This document shows positions 9,838 through 19,992 of a stretch of DNA of 64,000 nucleotides, piece after piece. Origin of the DNA: Gluconobacter kondonii (GTDB taxonomy: Bacteria; Pseudomonadota; Alphaproteobacteria; Acetobacterales; Acetobacteraceae). The translations under genes were made by a program, and so were the position numbers. The DNA lies in the NCBI RefSeq assembly GCF_002723995.1, contig NZ_BEWP01000003.1:1-64000 (forward strand), read 5' to 3'. The notes below the pieces were generated by a model. It was not told the origin of the DNA, searched no databases, and saw nothing but the letters and a program-made list of their open reading frames with translations. Numbering within the stretch: position 1 is the first letter of the stretch; each line of letters opens with the position of its first letter.

Positions 9838-10197
9838 TCAGAGGCTCTTGTACTGCTCGGCTGTCAGCAGGCCCTTAAGGTCGTCCGGGTTAGAAACCGT
9901 CATGCGGAAAATCCAGCCCTCGCCTTCCGCATCGCGGCCCACCAGTGTCGGATCATCGGACAGCGCTTCGTTGAAGCCAGCCAGCGTCCCCGCAACCGGC
10001 GCATAGATGTCGGACGCCGCCTTCACGGACTCAACGACAGCCGCCGCATCACCGGCGGCAACTTCCGTGCCTTCGTCCTTGGCTTCAACGAACACCAGTT
10101 CGCCCAGCTCTTCCGAGGCATGCGTCGTGATGCCGACAGTGGCCTGACCGCCATCGACGCGGATCCATTCATGGGACTTCGTGTAATAGGTCGTCAT
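9838..10197 (-). CDS. gcvH: Glycine cleavage system H-protein
   Basis: A 119-residue lipoyl carrier protein. It opens with the typical YYTKSHEWI. The lipoylated Lys lies in [13 protein letters not shown] near residue 60, and the C-terminal region GEGWIFRM is conserved. It shuttles the methylamine group from GcvP to GcvT and electrons to dihydrolipoamide dehydrogenase, which is not in this window. It lies 36 bp downstream of gcvT. The length and motifs are standard for the family. Confidence 0.97.
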   Translation of the reverse strand: MTTYYTKSHEWIRVDGGQATVGITTHASEELGELVFVEAKDEGTEVAAGDAAAVVESVKAASDIYAPVAGTLAGFNEALSDDPTLVGRDAEGEGWIFRMTVSNPDDLKGLLTAEQYKSL

Positions 10198-10233
10198 TGC
10201 TGCTTTTTCCTGATCTGAAAGTCTACTGTAAGT

Positions 10234-11379
10234 TCAGCGCTTGAAGCCGGGTGCCACGAACGGCATCGCCCGCACATGCAGCGGCACATACTTGCCCCGC
10301 AGTTCCGCGAAGACGGGTGTGTCCAGCGCCGCATGATCCGACGCGACATAACCCATCGCAACAGGAGCCTTCACGCTCGGACCAAACGCCCCGGACGTGA
10401 CCACCCCGATTTCCTTCTGCCCCTCGGCATCGGCAAAGAGCTTTGCTCCCGCCCGCACCGGAGCCCGACCTTCCGCCAGCAGCCCCACGCGCTTACGCGA
10501 CACGCCATCGCGCGTCTGCTTCAGCACGACTTCCGCCCCCGGATAGCCACCCTCGCGGGAACCACCCTCACGGCGCGCCTTCTGGATCGCCCAGCCCAGC
10601 GAGGCCTCGACCGGCGTGGTCGTGACATCAATGTCATTGCCATACAGGCACAGTCCGGCCTCCAGACGCAGCGAGTCCCGCGCGCCCAGACCAATCGGCA
10701 GCACATCCGGCTGCGCCAGAATCGCACGCGCGACTTTCTCGGAATCCGCGCCCGCACAGCCGATCTCGAACCCGTCCTCGCCCGTATAGCCTGACCGCGA
10801 CACCGTCACCTTCACGGGCCCAGTCGCAGTGGCCAGCTCGGTCTCGATCACATCCATGAAGCGCATGTTCTTCACGGCAGGGCAAAGCGGCACCAGAGCC
10901 GCTTCCGCAGCCGGGCCCTGAAGCGCCATGAGCCCCCGATCAAACTGACGCGTCACAACACACCGATCAGACAGCGCCTTCTCGATCCGGTCTGCGTCCT
11001 GAACCTTGCAACCCGCGTTCACGACCACCAGAAGATCATGGCCCATATTGGCGACCATCAGATCGTCCAGAATGCCACCCTCGTCATTGGTCAGAAGACC
11101 ATAACGCTGACGCCCGGCGGCAAGCCCGACATAATCGGCAGGGACCAGCGTCTCCAAAGCCGCAGCAGCGTCCTTCACGTCCCCGCTTTTCGCAGCAATG
11201 CGGATCTGTCCCATATGGGACACATCAAACAGACCGGCCTTCTCGCGCGTATGCAGATGCTCCGCCATCAGCCCCGCAGGGAACTGGATCGGCATTTCAA
11301 AGCCTGCGAACGGCACCATCTTCGCGCCAAGTTCCAGATTCAGATCGTAAAGGGGAGTACGCTGGAGGGAATCGCTCAT
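10234..11379 (-). CDS. gcvT: Aminomethyltransferase, glycine cleavage T-protein
   Basis: A 381-residue T-protein that transfers the methylene carbon from the H-protein lipoyl arm to tetrahydrofolate, releasing ammonia. Recognisable regions are MVPFAGFEMPIQF and GLFDVSHMGQI at the N-terminus and [13 protein letters not shown] in the middle. It is the first gene of gcvTHP, starting at the ATG at 11379 about 80 nt beyond the tandem glycine riboswitch. The ribosome site is weak (GAGAATGG some distance upstream), which would fit control at translation or by leader folding. Confidence 0.97.
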   Translation of the reverse strand: MSDSLQRTPLYDLNLELGAKMVPFAGFEMPIQFPAGLMAEHLHTREKAGLFDVSHMGQIRIAAKSGDVKDAAAALETLVPADYVGLAAGRQRYGLLTNDEGGILDDLMVANMGHDLLVVVNAGCKVQDADRIEKALSDRCVVTRQFDRGLMALQGPAAEAALVPLCPAVKNMRFMDVIETELATATGPVKVTVSRSGYTGEDGFEIGCAGADSEKVARAILAQPDVLPIGLGARDSLRLEAGLCLYGNDIDVTTTPVEASLGWAIQKARREGGSREGGYPGAEVVLKQTRDGVSRKRVGLLAEGRAPVRAGAKLFADAEGQKEIGVVTSGAFGPSVKAPVAMGYVASDHAALDTPVFAELRGKYVPLHVRAMPFVAPGFKR

Positions 11380-11459
11380 ACGAAAAAGCCCGGTCCATTC
11401 TCTCTAAAGACGTGAAGATGCAGACGCCCCCGGCACTCCGCAGAACGCGGCCGGAAAAA

Positions 11460-11620
11460 CGTCGCCCCTTCTGTCCTTTCGCCTGAGATCGCTATCCCGT
11501 CGGCGGATGCGTCAAGCGCACCTCTCTCCAGAATGTCCTGACCGCCTCGGTCCTTTGGCCTGAGAGTTTCCGGGGCGGTTGCTCCTTCGGCGCCAGCCTC
11601 TCGGCCAGTCTCTCCCGTGT
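11460..11620 (-). ncRNA. Tandem glycine riboswitch controlling gcvTHP
   Basis: On the minus strand two consecutive aptamers lie upstream of gcvT. The first (about 11530-11616) has GGGAGAG, GCCGAAGGAGCAA and CTCAGGCCAAAGGACCGA. The second (about 11463-11535) has CTGGAGAG and CTCAGGCGAAAGGACAGA, with a less canonical GCCGACGGGATAGC in place of GCCGAAGGGGCAA. Tandem glycine aptamers sharing one expression platform are well known upstream of gcv operons, where glycine turns expression on. The following roughly 80 nt contain a GC-rich hairpin candidate. Confidence 0.93.
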
Positions 11621-11718
11621 CGGTCGCTCCAATCCTGCCAGTTTCCGAAAAACTCCGCAATCGTTACGATCGCTCCCGCGTTGTGTCCCGAGACCTTAAA
11701 TGCACAAAGGAGACCTCC

Positions 11719-12021
11719 ATGGCTGGAGAACTGACGGTCATTGCCGAATTCGAGACCACACCCGCAACCTATGACAGATTTCTCAAGGTCTGCGCCTATG
11801 ACAGCGAACGCTCCGTGGCCGACGAATCCGGTTGCCACAGCTTCACGGTCCTCTCCCCCGAAACGGAAGCCGATACCGTCATTCTGGTGGAAGTCTATAC
11901 CGACCGCGCGGCTTTCGAAGAGCACCTCAGGACCCCGCATTTCGAGGTCTTCGCAAACGCTGTAAAAGAACTGGACATCAAGGAACGCAGCGTCCGCTTC
12001 CTGAAGAAAAGGACTCCCTGA
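11719..12021 (+). CDS. ABM-domain protein (putative quinol monooxygenase)
   Basis: A 100-residue single-domain ABM-fold protein with VILVEVYTDRAAFEEHL followed by RTPHFEVF, matching the same region of the gene at 6395-6706. The ATG at 11719 has a strong AAGGAGA 5 nt upstream, so the longer open frame to 11617 is rejected; that extension overlaps the riboswitch. It is divergent from gcvT and probably shares the intergenic promoter region. The substrate is unknown. Confidence 0.83.
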   Translation: MAGELTVIAEFETTPATYDRFLKVCAYDSERSVADESGCHSFTVLSPETEADTVILVEVYTDRAAFEEHLRTPHFEVFANAVKELDIKERSVRFLKKRTP

Positions 12022-12024
12022 ACA

Positions 12025-12306
12025 ATGCAGCTTTCAAGCACGAAACGCCTCCTCGCCATTACCCTCCTGTGCGGCACGGTGTCCGCCTGCGCGTCCCATC
12101 CGCAGCACAATCCGCGCACCCGCCTGATCGGCATCCCCAACCCCGCCAGCGTCTATTGCACGCAGCAGGGCGGCCGAAACGGCGACGTCCGGACGCCAGG
12201 CGGCGAAACCGGCACCTGCACCTTTCCCCCCAACCAGATCTGCGACGAATGGACGCTTTACCGCGAACACCGCTGCGTCGCGCCTCTGGCCAAGATGAAG
12301 CCCTGA
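12025..12306 (+). CDS. DUF333 domain lipoprotein
   Basis: A 93-residue protein with a lipoprotein signal peptide: hydrophobic segment at residues 8-20 and the lipobox VSAC with Cys around residue 21. The mature part matches DUF333: GIPNPASVYC, a glycine-rich turn, and a terminal WTLYREHRC. The domain holds paired cysteines and is found in small envelope proteins of unknown role, some annotated as putative hemolysins without direct evidence. It starts 3 bp after the ABM gene stop, so the two are probably co-transcribed. A terminator follows. Confidence 0.8.
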   Translation: MQLSSTKRLLAITLLCGTVSACASHPQHNPRTRLIGIPNPASVYCTQQGGRNGDVRTPGGETGTCTFPPNQICDEWTLYREHRCVAPLAKMKP

Positions 12307-12314
12307 TTTTCCAG

Positions 12315-12348
12315 CCCGGTCAGGCCCGAACGGGGCCGCCGGGTTTTT
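12315..12348 (+). terminator. Rho-independent terminator after the DUF333 lipoprotein gene
   Basis: CCCGG and CCGGG enclose an inner GGCCC/GGGGCC stem, followed by five T residues. Confidence 0.75.
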
Positions 12349-12356
12349 CATTTTCT

Positions 12357-12380
12357 AAATGCATAACATGTTATGCATTT
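12357..12380. promoter_or_regulatory. Perfect 24-bp palindrome, probable operator of the MarR-family gene
   Basis: Twelve-base half-sites read AAATGCATAACA and its exact complement with no spacer. It lies 26 bp upstream of the preferred start of the MarR-type gene. MarR proteins usually bind such near-perfect palindromes in their own promoters, so autoregulation is the natural inference. Confidence 0.75.
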
Positions 12381-12405
12381 CATCCACATGTTCCCCGGAA
12401 TCCGC

Positions 12406-12834
12406 ATGACCGCCCCGTCTCCTCTGAGCGCCCTGACCACACGCACCACCAGACTCTTCACGCTCCTGCTGGAACGCGATCTCAAAAAGACGGGCCTCCG
12501 GATCGGTCAGCTTCCCGTGCTGCAAGTCCTGCAGGACGGGAAGGCGCTCAATCAGAAAGCCCTCGCGGATTTTGCGGATATCGAACAGCCGGGCATGACG
12601 ACACTTCTCGCCCGGATGGAGCGCGACGGCCTGATCCAGCGCGAACCAGACCCAACAGACCGCCGCAGCACACTGGTCACACTGACGCCGGACGGCCAAC
12701 AGAAAAGCCGGAATATCGTTCCCATTATGGAACATTTAACCAACACAGCACTCAAGGGGTTTACACCCCTTGAACGCGATATTCTCGTAACACTTCTGGA
12801 ACGGATCAACAGCAACCTGAAAAGTCAGCTGTAA
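12406..12834 (+). CDS. MarR family transcriptional regulator
   Basis: A 142-residue winged-helix regulator. The recognition-helix region is QKALADFADIEQPGMTTLLARMERDGLI, followed by the wing PDPTDRRSTLVTLT, the MarR signature DxRxxxLxLT. It acts as a cytoplasmic dimer sensing small aromatic or oxidising ligands. The ATG at 12406 (GGAA 5 nt upstream) is preferred; upstream ATGs at 12373 and 12388 are in frame, but the first lies inside the 24-bp palindrome. No obvious efflux pump or dehydratase target is adjacent, so only self-regulation can be proposed. Confidence 0.88.
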   Translation: MTAPSPLSALTTRTTRLFTLLLERDLKKTGLRIGQLPVLQVLQDGKALNQKALADFADIEQPGMTTLLARMERDGLIQREPDPTDRRSTLVTLTPDGQQKSRNIVPIMEHLTNTALKGFTPLERDILVTLLERINSNLKSQL

Positions 12835-12869
12835 CCGCCTACCCCTTTAATAAAGAGGCAGGCGCAAGA

Positions 12870-13742
12870 TCATTTTCCGGTCTTCGGAAGATGCTCGGCA
12901 ATATAAGGCGGCAGGTTGAACGCCCCGACATGGATCTCCGGCGTCCAGTAGCGCGTCGTGCCCACGATCTTCGCAGCGTCCGCACGAGCACGGATCTGTT
13001 CAACCGTCTGCGTGTTCGGCGCCTGCCCCTTGGAGGCCACACCCAGCGTCATGAACCCACCAACATAGGTCGGAACAGCCGCCACATACGCACCGACATG
13101 CGGGAAGAACTTCGCACGACGCAGGCTCGTCTCATGCAGTTCATCCGCCTGCATGAACGGAACGCCACACTGGTTCACGATCAGACCTTCGTCCGAAAGA
13201 ATGCGCGCGCAGTTGCTATAGAATTCGTCCGTAAACAGCACTTCGCCCACACCGATCGGATCGGTGCTGTCGACGATGATCACGTCAAACGACCCATCAG
13301 CCGCCTTCAGAACGTAATCAATGCCGTCGCCGACAATGACCTCGGCCCGTGGGTCGTTCCAGGCATCTCCGGCAATGTTCGGCAGATACTGCTTGGACAG
13401 CTCGATCACCGCACCGTCAATCTCGACCATGACAGCCTTCTCGACCGTCTCATGCTGCAACACGCGACGCAGAACGCCACCGTCACCCGCACCGATGATC
13501 AGAACGCGCTTCGCACAGGGATGCGCCAGCAGCGGCACATGCGTCAGCATTTCCTGATAGACGAACTCGTCACGCTCGGTGATCTGGATGACGCCATCCA
13601 GAACCAGCACGCGACCGTGGCTGGAGCTTTCGAACACCACCACGTCCTGAAAATCGGATTTTACCCGTGCGAGTTCGCGCGTAACGAGAAAACGCTGTCC
13701 CCAGTCCGGGTACAGTGTCTCGTTGAGCCATGTTTCAGCCAT
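12870..13742 (-). CDS. speE: Spermidine synthase (polyamine aminopropyltransferase)
   Basis: A 290-residue cytoplasmic enzyme that transfers the aminopropyl group from decarboxylated SAM to putrescine. The Rossmann methyltransferase-like core is seen in VLIIGAGDGGVLRR, VEIDGAVIELSKQYLP and IIVDSTDPIGVGEVLF, which includes the catalytic Asp region. It follows speD on the same strand, which supplies the decarboxylated SAM. A terminator hairpin lies between them, so speE may be partly uncoupled from speD. AAGGAAAC lies upstream of the ATG at 13742. Confidence 0.96.
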   Translation of the reverse strand: MAETWLNETLYPDWGQRFLVTRELARVKSDFQDVVVFESSSHGRVLVLDGVIQITERDEFVYQEMLTHVPLLAHPCAKRVLIIGAGDGGVLRRVLQHETVEKAVMVEIDGAVIELSKQYLPNIAGDAWNDPRAEVIVGDGIDYVLKAADGSFDVIIVDSTDPIGVGEVLFTDEFYSNCARILSDEGLIVNQCGVPFMQADELHETSLRRAKFFPHVGAYVAAVPTYVGGFMTLGVASKGQAPNTQTVEQIRARADAAKIVGTTRYWTPEIHVGAFNLPPYIAEHLPKTGK

Positions 13743-13774
13743 GGATCATCGTTTCCTTGTCGGAGTATATTGAA

Positions 13775-13800
13775 AAAGGGCCGGTTTCACCCGGCCCTTT
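13775..13800 (-). terminator. Perfect hairpin between speD and speE
   Basis: AAAGGGCCGG and CCGGCCCTTT form a 10-bp perfect stem with a 6-nt loop, and an A-run lies on the far side that reads as U's on the minus-strand transcript. It lies directly after the speD stop, so it can end or attenuate speD transcription before speE. Confidence 0.75.
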
Positions 13801-13807
13801 CATCAGT

Positions 13808-14287
13808 TCAGACCGCTTTTGCGGCCTTGTCCTGCACGCGGCCGCGCCGCATGGCGTCAACCTCGATCCGGCCAGCCTGGAACAGGCGCTGCATCACCGG
13901 AATCGACAGGTTCGGATCACACACGCCGCACATGAACACGTCCACAGCGGCATAATTCCGTTCCGGCCACGTATGGATCGAAATATGGCTTTCTGCCAGC
14001 ACGATCACGCCCGACACGCCGCCATTGGGCGTGAAGTGGTGAAAATGGCTGTGCAGAATCGTCGCGCCAGCTGCAACCGCAGCTTCACACAGCGTTTCAT
14101 CGATCCGCATCGGATCATCGAGATTCCGGGCATCCCAGAAATCGATCAGCAGGTGATTGCCAGCAAAACGCTCGCCATCACGCTCAATGAAGTAATCTTT
14201 GCGCTCATCCTCGACGAAGTGAGCGGCGCTGTTCTGGATATCTCTCGGGAGTTCCGATACCATCCCCAGTTGAGCAAGTGCGTTCAT
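13808..14287 (-). CDS. speD: S-adenosylmethionine decarboxylase proenzyme
   Basis: A 159-residue prokaryotic SAM decarboxylase. It self-cleaves between Glu99 and Ser100 in LAESHISIHTWPE to make the pyruvoyl cofactor; the conserved His in IHTWPE and Cys in FMCGVCDP are also present. It supplies decarboxylated SAM to SpeE. The protein carries about 35 extra residues before the FAGNHLLIDF core, against the minimal form of about 120 residues. The ATG at 14287 has GGGGG 6 nt upstream; an overlapping GTG at 14290 is the alternative. Confidence 0.94.
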   Translation of the reverse strand: MNALAQLGMVSELPRDIQNSAAHFVEDERKDYFIERDGERFAGNHLLIDFWDARNLDDPMRIDETLCEAAVAAGATILHSHFHHFTPNGGVSGVIVLAESHISIHTWPERNYAAVDVFMCGVCDPNLSIPVMQRLFQAGRIEVDAMRRGRVQDKAAKAV

Positions 14288-14390
14288 CACGTACCCCCAA
14301 ACCAGTAGACAGCCTGTTGGGCAAAAAATGCCCCCTTGGGCCAGGAAGCGCGCTAGTTACCGGCCCCTCCCCCCTGATGCAAGCACTTTA

Positions 14391-14431
14391 TGGGGCGATT
14401 CCCCAATATGTCACATATCTTTTTCGCCCCA
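14391..14431. repeat. Compound inverted repeat in the speD upstream region
   Basis: The outer arms TGGGGCGA (14391-14398) and TCGCCCCA (14424-14431) are perfect complements. Nested inside is ATATGT-C-ACATAT (14406-14418), whose 1-base spacer suits a DNA operator better than an RNA loop. It could be a regulator site or a leader hairpin. Confidence 0.55.
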
Positions 14432-14595
14432 TGTCCCTGTTGCATGAGAAAGGGGTTTTCCCTTTCCTGCACACAGGGCTGAGACCAAAAATTTCACAAA
14501 TCCCCGAGCCCCGGAAACAGTTCGGGCGCCGGATCTGCGGGAAACGAATCCCCCCAAATCCCGACGCCCGACAGACGCTGATACGTCCCGGTCCC

Positions 14596-14617
14596 GAGAG
14601 GCCGAATCCGGCCCCTC
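14596..14617 (-). terminator. Possible weak terminator hairpin after ilvC
   Basis: GAG-A-GGCCG and CGGCC-C-CTC form a stem with a 4-nt loop 12 bp past the ilvC stop. No U-run follows, so Rho-independent termination is uncertain. Confidence 0.4.
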
Positions 14618-14629
14618 AGACTCGTTTGA

Positions 14630-16175
<1,546 letters not shown>

Positions 16176-16176
<1 letters not shown>

Positions 16177-17969
16177 CAGACCAGCATCTTCCCTTCTTCG
16201 GTCAGTCCCGCCGCTTCGGAATCCTGATCCGGACCCAGCAGCATCTGGTTATGCGCCGCACCCGATGGGATCATCGGATAGCAGTTCTCGCCCTCCGCCA
16301 CACAGATATCGGCCACGACCGGCCCATCATGCGCCAGCATCCGACGGATCACGTCATCCAGCTCGCCCACATGCGTCGCCCGCATCCCGGTCGCATGGAA
16401 CGCCTCGGCCAGCTTCACGAAATCCGGCAGCGCCTCGCTGTAGGACTGCGAATAGCGCGAGCCATGAAGCAGTTCCTGCCACTGACGAACCATACCCATA
16501 TAATGGTTGTTCAGGATGAAGATCTTCACCGGCAGGCGATACTGCGCGATCGTCCCCAGTTCCTGGATGTTCATAAGCGTGGACGCCTCACCGGCAATGT
16601 CGATCACCAGCGCATCCGGGTGCGCCACCTGCGCGCCCACGGCGGCTGGTAGACCATAGCCCATCGTCCCCAGACCACCCGACGTCAGCCAGCGGTTCGG
16701 CTTGTCGAACTGGAAATGCTGGGCCGCCCACATCTGGTGCTGCCCGACTTCGGTGGACACGAACGTATCGCGCCCCGTTTCCTTCGCCAGCTCATACAGA
16801 CGGCGAACCGCATGCTGCGGACGGATGATGGCAGACGGCGTCATGTCCTGCGTGAAGCCGAATCCGTCCACACTCCGCCAGGACGCGATCTGGTTCCACC
16901 AGGTCGACAGATCCCGCGCAGGCGTCTCCCCCCAGCCTTCGAGCAGCGCCTCAAGCGTATCGCGCACATCGCCTTCGATCCGCACATCCACCGGCACGAT
17001 CTTGTCGATCTGGCTCGGGTCGATATCGGCATGAACCTTGAACGAATTGGGCGAGAACGCATCCACACGCCCCGTCACGCGGTCATCGAAACGCGATCCC
17101 AGAGCGATCAACAGATCACAGCCATGCGTGGCCATGTTCGCCTCGACCGAACCGTGCATGCCCAGCATGCCCAGAAACTGCGGATCGGGAGACGGAAACG
17201 CCCCCAGCCCCATCAGCGTGGACGTCACCGGAAAACCGGTCTTGCGCGCCAGACGACGCAACAGGTCCGACGCTTCCGGCCCGGAATTGATGATGCCACC
17301 GCCCGTATAGAAGAGCGGACGCTTCGCCGTCTTCATGGCTTCGAGGGTCCGGGCGATCGCGCTCGCATCCGGTCCACCCTGATGACGCAGCCGCTGAAGG
17401 CGCGACAGTGCAGGCTTCGTCAGAGGCGCCTTGCCGACCGTGATGTCCTTGGGCAGATCGACCAGAACCGGCCCTGGACGTCCCGAACGCGCAACCTCGA
17501 ACGCCTCACGCACGGTCTGCGCCAGCGTTCCGGGCTCCCGGACGAGATAATTGTGCTTGGTCGCAGGGCGCGTGATGCCCGTCGTGTCGGCTTCCTGAAA
17601 CGCATCATTGCCGATCAGCTTCGTCGGCACCTGACCCGCCAGACAGACGAGCGGAATGGAATCCATCAGCGCGTCCACAAGCCCGGTCACGGCATTGGTC
17701 GCCCCCGGACCCGACGTCACCAGAACCACGCCAACCTTGCCCGTCGAGCGCGCATAGGCTTCCGCCGCATGAACGGCGGCCTGCTCGTGACGCACAAGAA
17801 TGTGTCGAATCCGGTCCTGCTTGAAAAGAGCATCGTAAATCGGAAGGACAGCCCCACCCGGATATCCGAATATGACCTCCACACCTTCTTCATCGAGAAC
17901 GCGCAGAAGCACTTCCGCGCCATTCAGCGCCTCGTTGCCTGTTCCTGCGTCTCTTTCAGCAGCCGTCAC
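16176..17969 (-). CDS. ilvI: Acetolactate synthase large (catalytic) subunit
   Basis: A 597-residue ThDP enzyme that condenses two pyruvates, or pyruvate and 2-oxobutyrate. GYPGGAVLPIYDAL and the ThDP-activating Glu region (RHEQAAVHAAEAYAR) are at the N-terminus. The C-terminal ThDP/Mg motif appears as DIAGEASTLMN...NNHYMGM, with GEA in place of the usual GDG start of the motif, followed by the standard spacing. The start is GTG at 17969 with GGAGGAA 5 nt upstream. It is the first ilv gene, 31 bp after miaA on the same strand. In a pdc-containing bacterium it competes for pyruvate. Confidence 0.95.
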
Positions 17970-17999
17970 CGTTTCCTCCCAAGGTATGAGCGGCGGGAT

Positions 18000-18992
18000 T
18001 TAGGACGACAACGCGGCGGCGTCAACTCGTTCCGATATAAAGTTCTCTATTTTTTCATAATCACTTTCCGAATCTTGCGTAAAATGGGTATATCTACGCA
18101 ACGAAATCATCGCGCCACCCTCTTTCCCCAACGCATGATGCCGGAACCACGTCGCCTGCCGCCGCGTATAGCGCCCGATGGCAAGGACCGCGGATTTCCG
18201 CGCTTCCTCAAGCGTTTCTTCTCCTCGCAGAACGGAGGCCAGTTCAGGCACGCCATGAGCACGCATGGCAGGTAGAACCGGATCAAGCCCTCTCTCCAGC
18301 AGACGGGACACTTCCTCCAGAGCCCCGGCCTCCAGCATCTGCCCGAATCTGACATCAATCGCCCGGCGCAACCCCTCCCGCTCAGGGTCAAGCTGCACGG
18401 ACACAAACCGGCACGGCGCAGGTGGCAAACCCGGCTGCGACCGCCACCAGGCCAGCCCATGCCCTGTCCCCGTCCAGACCTCCCAAGCCCGCGAAATCCG
18501 CTGCGTATCGTTCGGACGCAGACCAGACGCCGTTTCAGGGTCAACCTGCATCAGACGCCCATGCAGCGCCTCCGGCCCGATCCCTTCCGCCAGCCCCCGT
18601 GCTTCGGTCCGCGCAGCGTCTCCGGGGTCCGGCACCTCCACCAGACCATCCGTCAGCGCCCGCAGATACATCCCCGTCCCACCACACAGGATCGGCATGC
18701 GCCCCACGGCCCACGCCTCGTCCATTTCCCGCAGGGCTTCGGATCGCCACCAAGCCACACTTCCCGGCACAGCCGCATCCAGAACCCCGTAAAGCCGGTG
18801 CGGGACAGCAGCCTCATCCGCGTCATCAGGCCGGGCCGTCAGAATCCGCAGATCGCGGTAAACCTGCATGGAATCCGCGTTGATAACCGTACCGTCAAAG
18901 CGTCGCGCAAGATCGAGCGCCAGTGCTGACTTGCCGGAGCACGTCGGTCCGGCCACAATGATCGCAGTTTTTGTTGTCTTCGGGGCGTTCAT
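18000..18992 (-). CDS. miaA: tRNA dimethylallyltransferase
   Basis: A 330-residue enzyme adding the dimethylallyl group to A37 of tRNAs that read UNN codons. It has the P-loop GPTCSGKS, the following INADSMQVYRDL and the tRNA-binding region GGTGMYLRALTDGL. The ATG at 18992 has GGAGGGG just upstream and is preferred over the upstream in-frame Met at 19010. It is divergent from serB and lies directly upstream of the ilv operon, an order often seen in alphaproteobacteria. Confidence 0.95.
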   Translation of the reverse strand: MNAPKTTKTAIIVAGPTCSGKSALALDLARRFDGTVINADSMQVYRDLRILTARPDDADEAAVPHRLYGVLDAAVPGSVAWWRSEALREMDEAWAVGRMPILCGGTGMYLRALTDGLVEVPDPGDAARTEARGLAEGIGPEALHGRLMQVDPETASGLRPNDTQRISRAWEVWTGTGHGLAWWRSQPGLPPAPCRFVSVQLDPEREGLRRAIDVRFGQMLEAGALEEVSRLLERGLDPVLPAMRAHGVPELASVLRGEETLEEARKSAVLAIGRYTRRQATWFRHHALGKEGGAMISLRRYTHFTQDSESDYEKIENFISERVDAAALSS

Positions 18993-19033
18993 TCTCCCCT
19001 CCTGCCACACGTGCCGGACCGTTACGAGATCTC

Positions 19034-19927
19034 ATGTCCCTTCCTGCCGTCCTGACCCTCATCGCCGACCGGAAATCCGGCCCCCTCAAACCCGAGGCCA
19101 TCGACATGGCCCGCGCGCTCGTCAAGGGTAACGCGCCGATCGTCCTGTCTCCGGGCGAAGCGGTCGACATTCCCTGCCCGCCGCCGCGCCCCGGTTCGGC
19201 CAACATCGCCACGATCCGCGCAACGCTCGCGCCCTATCGTGTCGATGCGCTGCTTCTCAAAACGCGCGGTCGCCGCCGGGCTGTCCTCGTCGCGGACATG
19301 GACAGCACCATTGTCACGGGCGAAACGCTGGACGAACTGGCGGACCTTCTGGGCTGCGGGGAAGACGTCGCGGCCATCACCCGCGCCTCCATGAACGGCG
19401 AGCTGGATTTCGAAACCGCGCTCGAACAGCGCGTGGCCCTTCTGGCCGGAAAACCGGCTTCGGTTCTCGAACAGGTCTGGGAATCCGTCACCCTGACGGA
19501 AGGCGCCCGCGAACTCGTGCAGACCATGCGCAAGCATAATGGCCGCACGGCGCTCGTCTCAGGCGGCTTCACATGGTTCACCCAGCGCGTGGCCGAACTG
19601 TGCGGATTCGACGAGAATTACGGCAATGAACTGGAAATCGCAGACGGCAAAATCACCGGTCGTCTCGCTGGCCCGATCCTCGGACCCGACGCCAAGCGCG
19701 ATCATCTCGAACGCCTGACCTCAGAGCGCGGCGTGCAGCTTCGCGCAGCCCTGACAACCGGCGACGGCGCCAACGACATCCCCATGCTCGCCAGCGCGGG
19801 CCTCGGTCTGGCCTTCCATGCCAAACCGAATGTCCGCCGCATCATTCCCACCCAAATCAACTTCGCCAGCCTGCGCGCGCATCTTTTCGCACAGGGCTAT
19901 CATGCGAAGGATTTCGTCACGGACTGA
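19034..19927 (+). CDS. serB: Phosphoserine phosphatase
   Basis: A HAD-superfamily phosphatase of 297 residues that completes serine synthesis. HAD motif I is VADMDSTIV (nucleophile and acid/base Asp), motif II LVSGGFTWF, motif III a Lys near DAKRDHL, and motif IV GDGANDIPML. The first 75 residues form a degenerate ACT-like domain as in other alphaproteobacterial SerB. The start is the ATG at 19034, with only a weak GAGAT ribosome site; the upstream frame overlaps miaA and lacks support. Serine feeds glycine and the gcv system encoded earlier in the window. Confidence 0.94.
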   Translation: MSLPAVLTLIADRKSGPLKPEAIDMARALVKGNAPIVLSPGEAVDIPCPPPRPGSANIATIRATLAPYRVDALLLKTRGRRRAVLVADMDSTIVTGETLDELADLLGCGEDVAAITRASMNGELDFETALEQRVALLAGKPASVLEQVWESVTLTEGARELVQTMRKHNGRTALVSGGFTWFTQRVAELCGFDENYGNELEIADGKITGRLAGPILGPDAKRDHLERLTSERGVQLRAALTTGDGANDIPMLASAGLGLAFHAKPNVRRIIPTQINFASLRAHLFAQGYHAKDFVTD

Positions 19928-19951
19928 CCGGGCTCAAACCCGCAGAATACG

Positions 19952-19990
19952 AAAAAGCCGCCGGAGAGAGATTCTCCGGCGGCTTTTTTT
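19952..19990 (+). terminator. Bidirectional terminator between serB and the glycine-rich protein gene
   Basis: A perfect 16-bp stem, AAAAAGCCGCCGGAGA with TCTCCGGCGGCTTTTT, with a T-run on each strand. It sits between two convergent genes and can serve both. Confidence 0.9.
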
Positions 19991-19992
19991 GA

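Larger units (their letters stand above)
14288..14629. other. speD/ilvC intergenic region with hairpins
   Basis: This 342-bp gap is the 5' region of speD and the 3' region of ilvC, both on the minus strand. It holds the large inverted repeat at 14391-14431 and a smaller GGGCATTTTTTGCCC hairpin near 14319-14336 closer to speD. I see no reading frame with a plausible start and no riboswitch class I can name. Confidence 0.6.
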
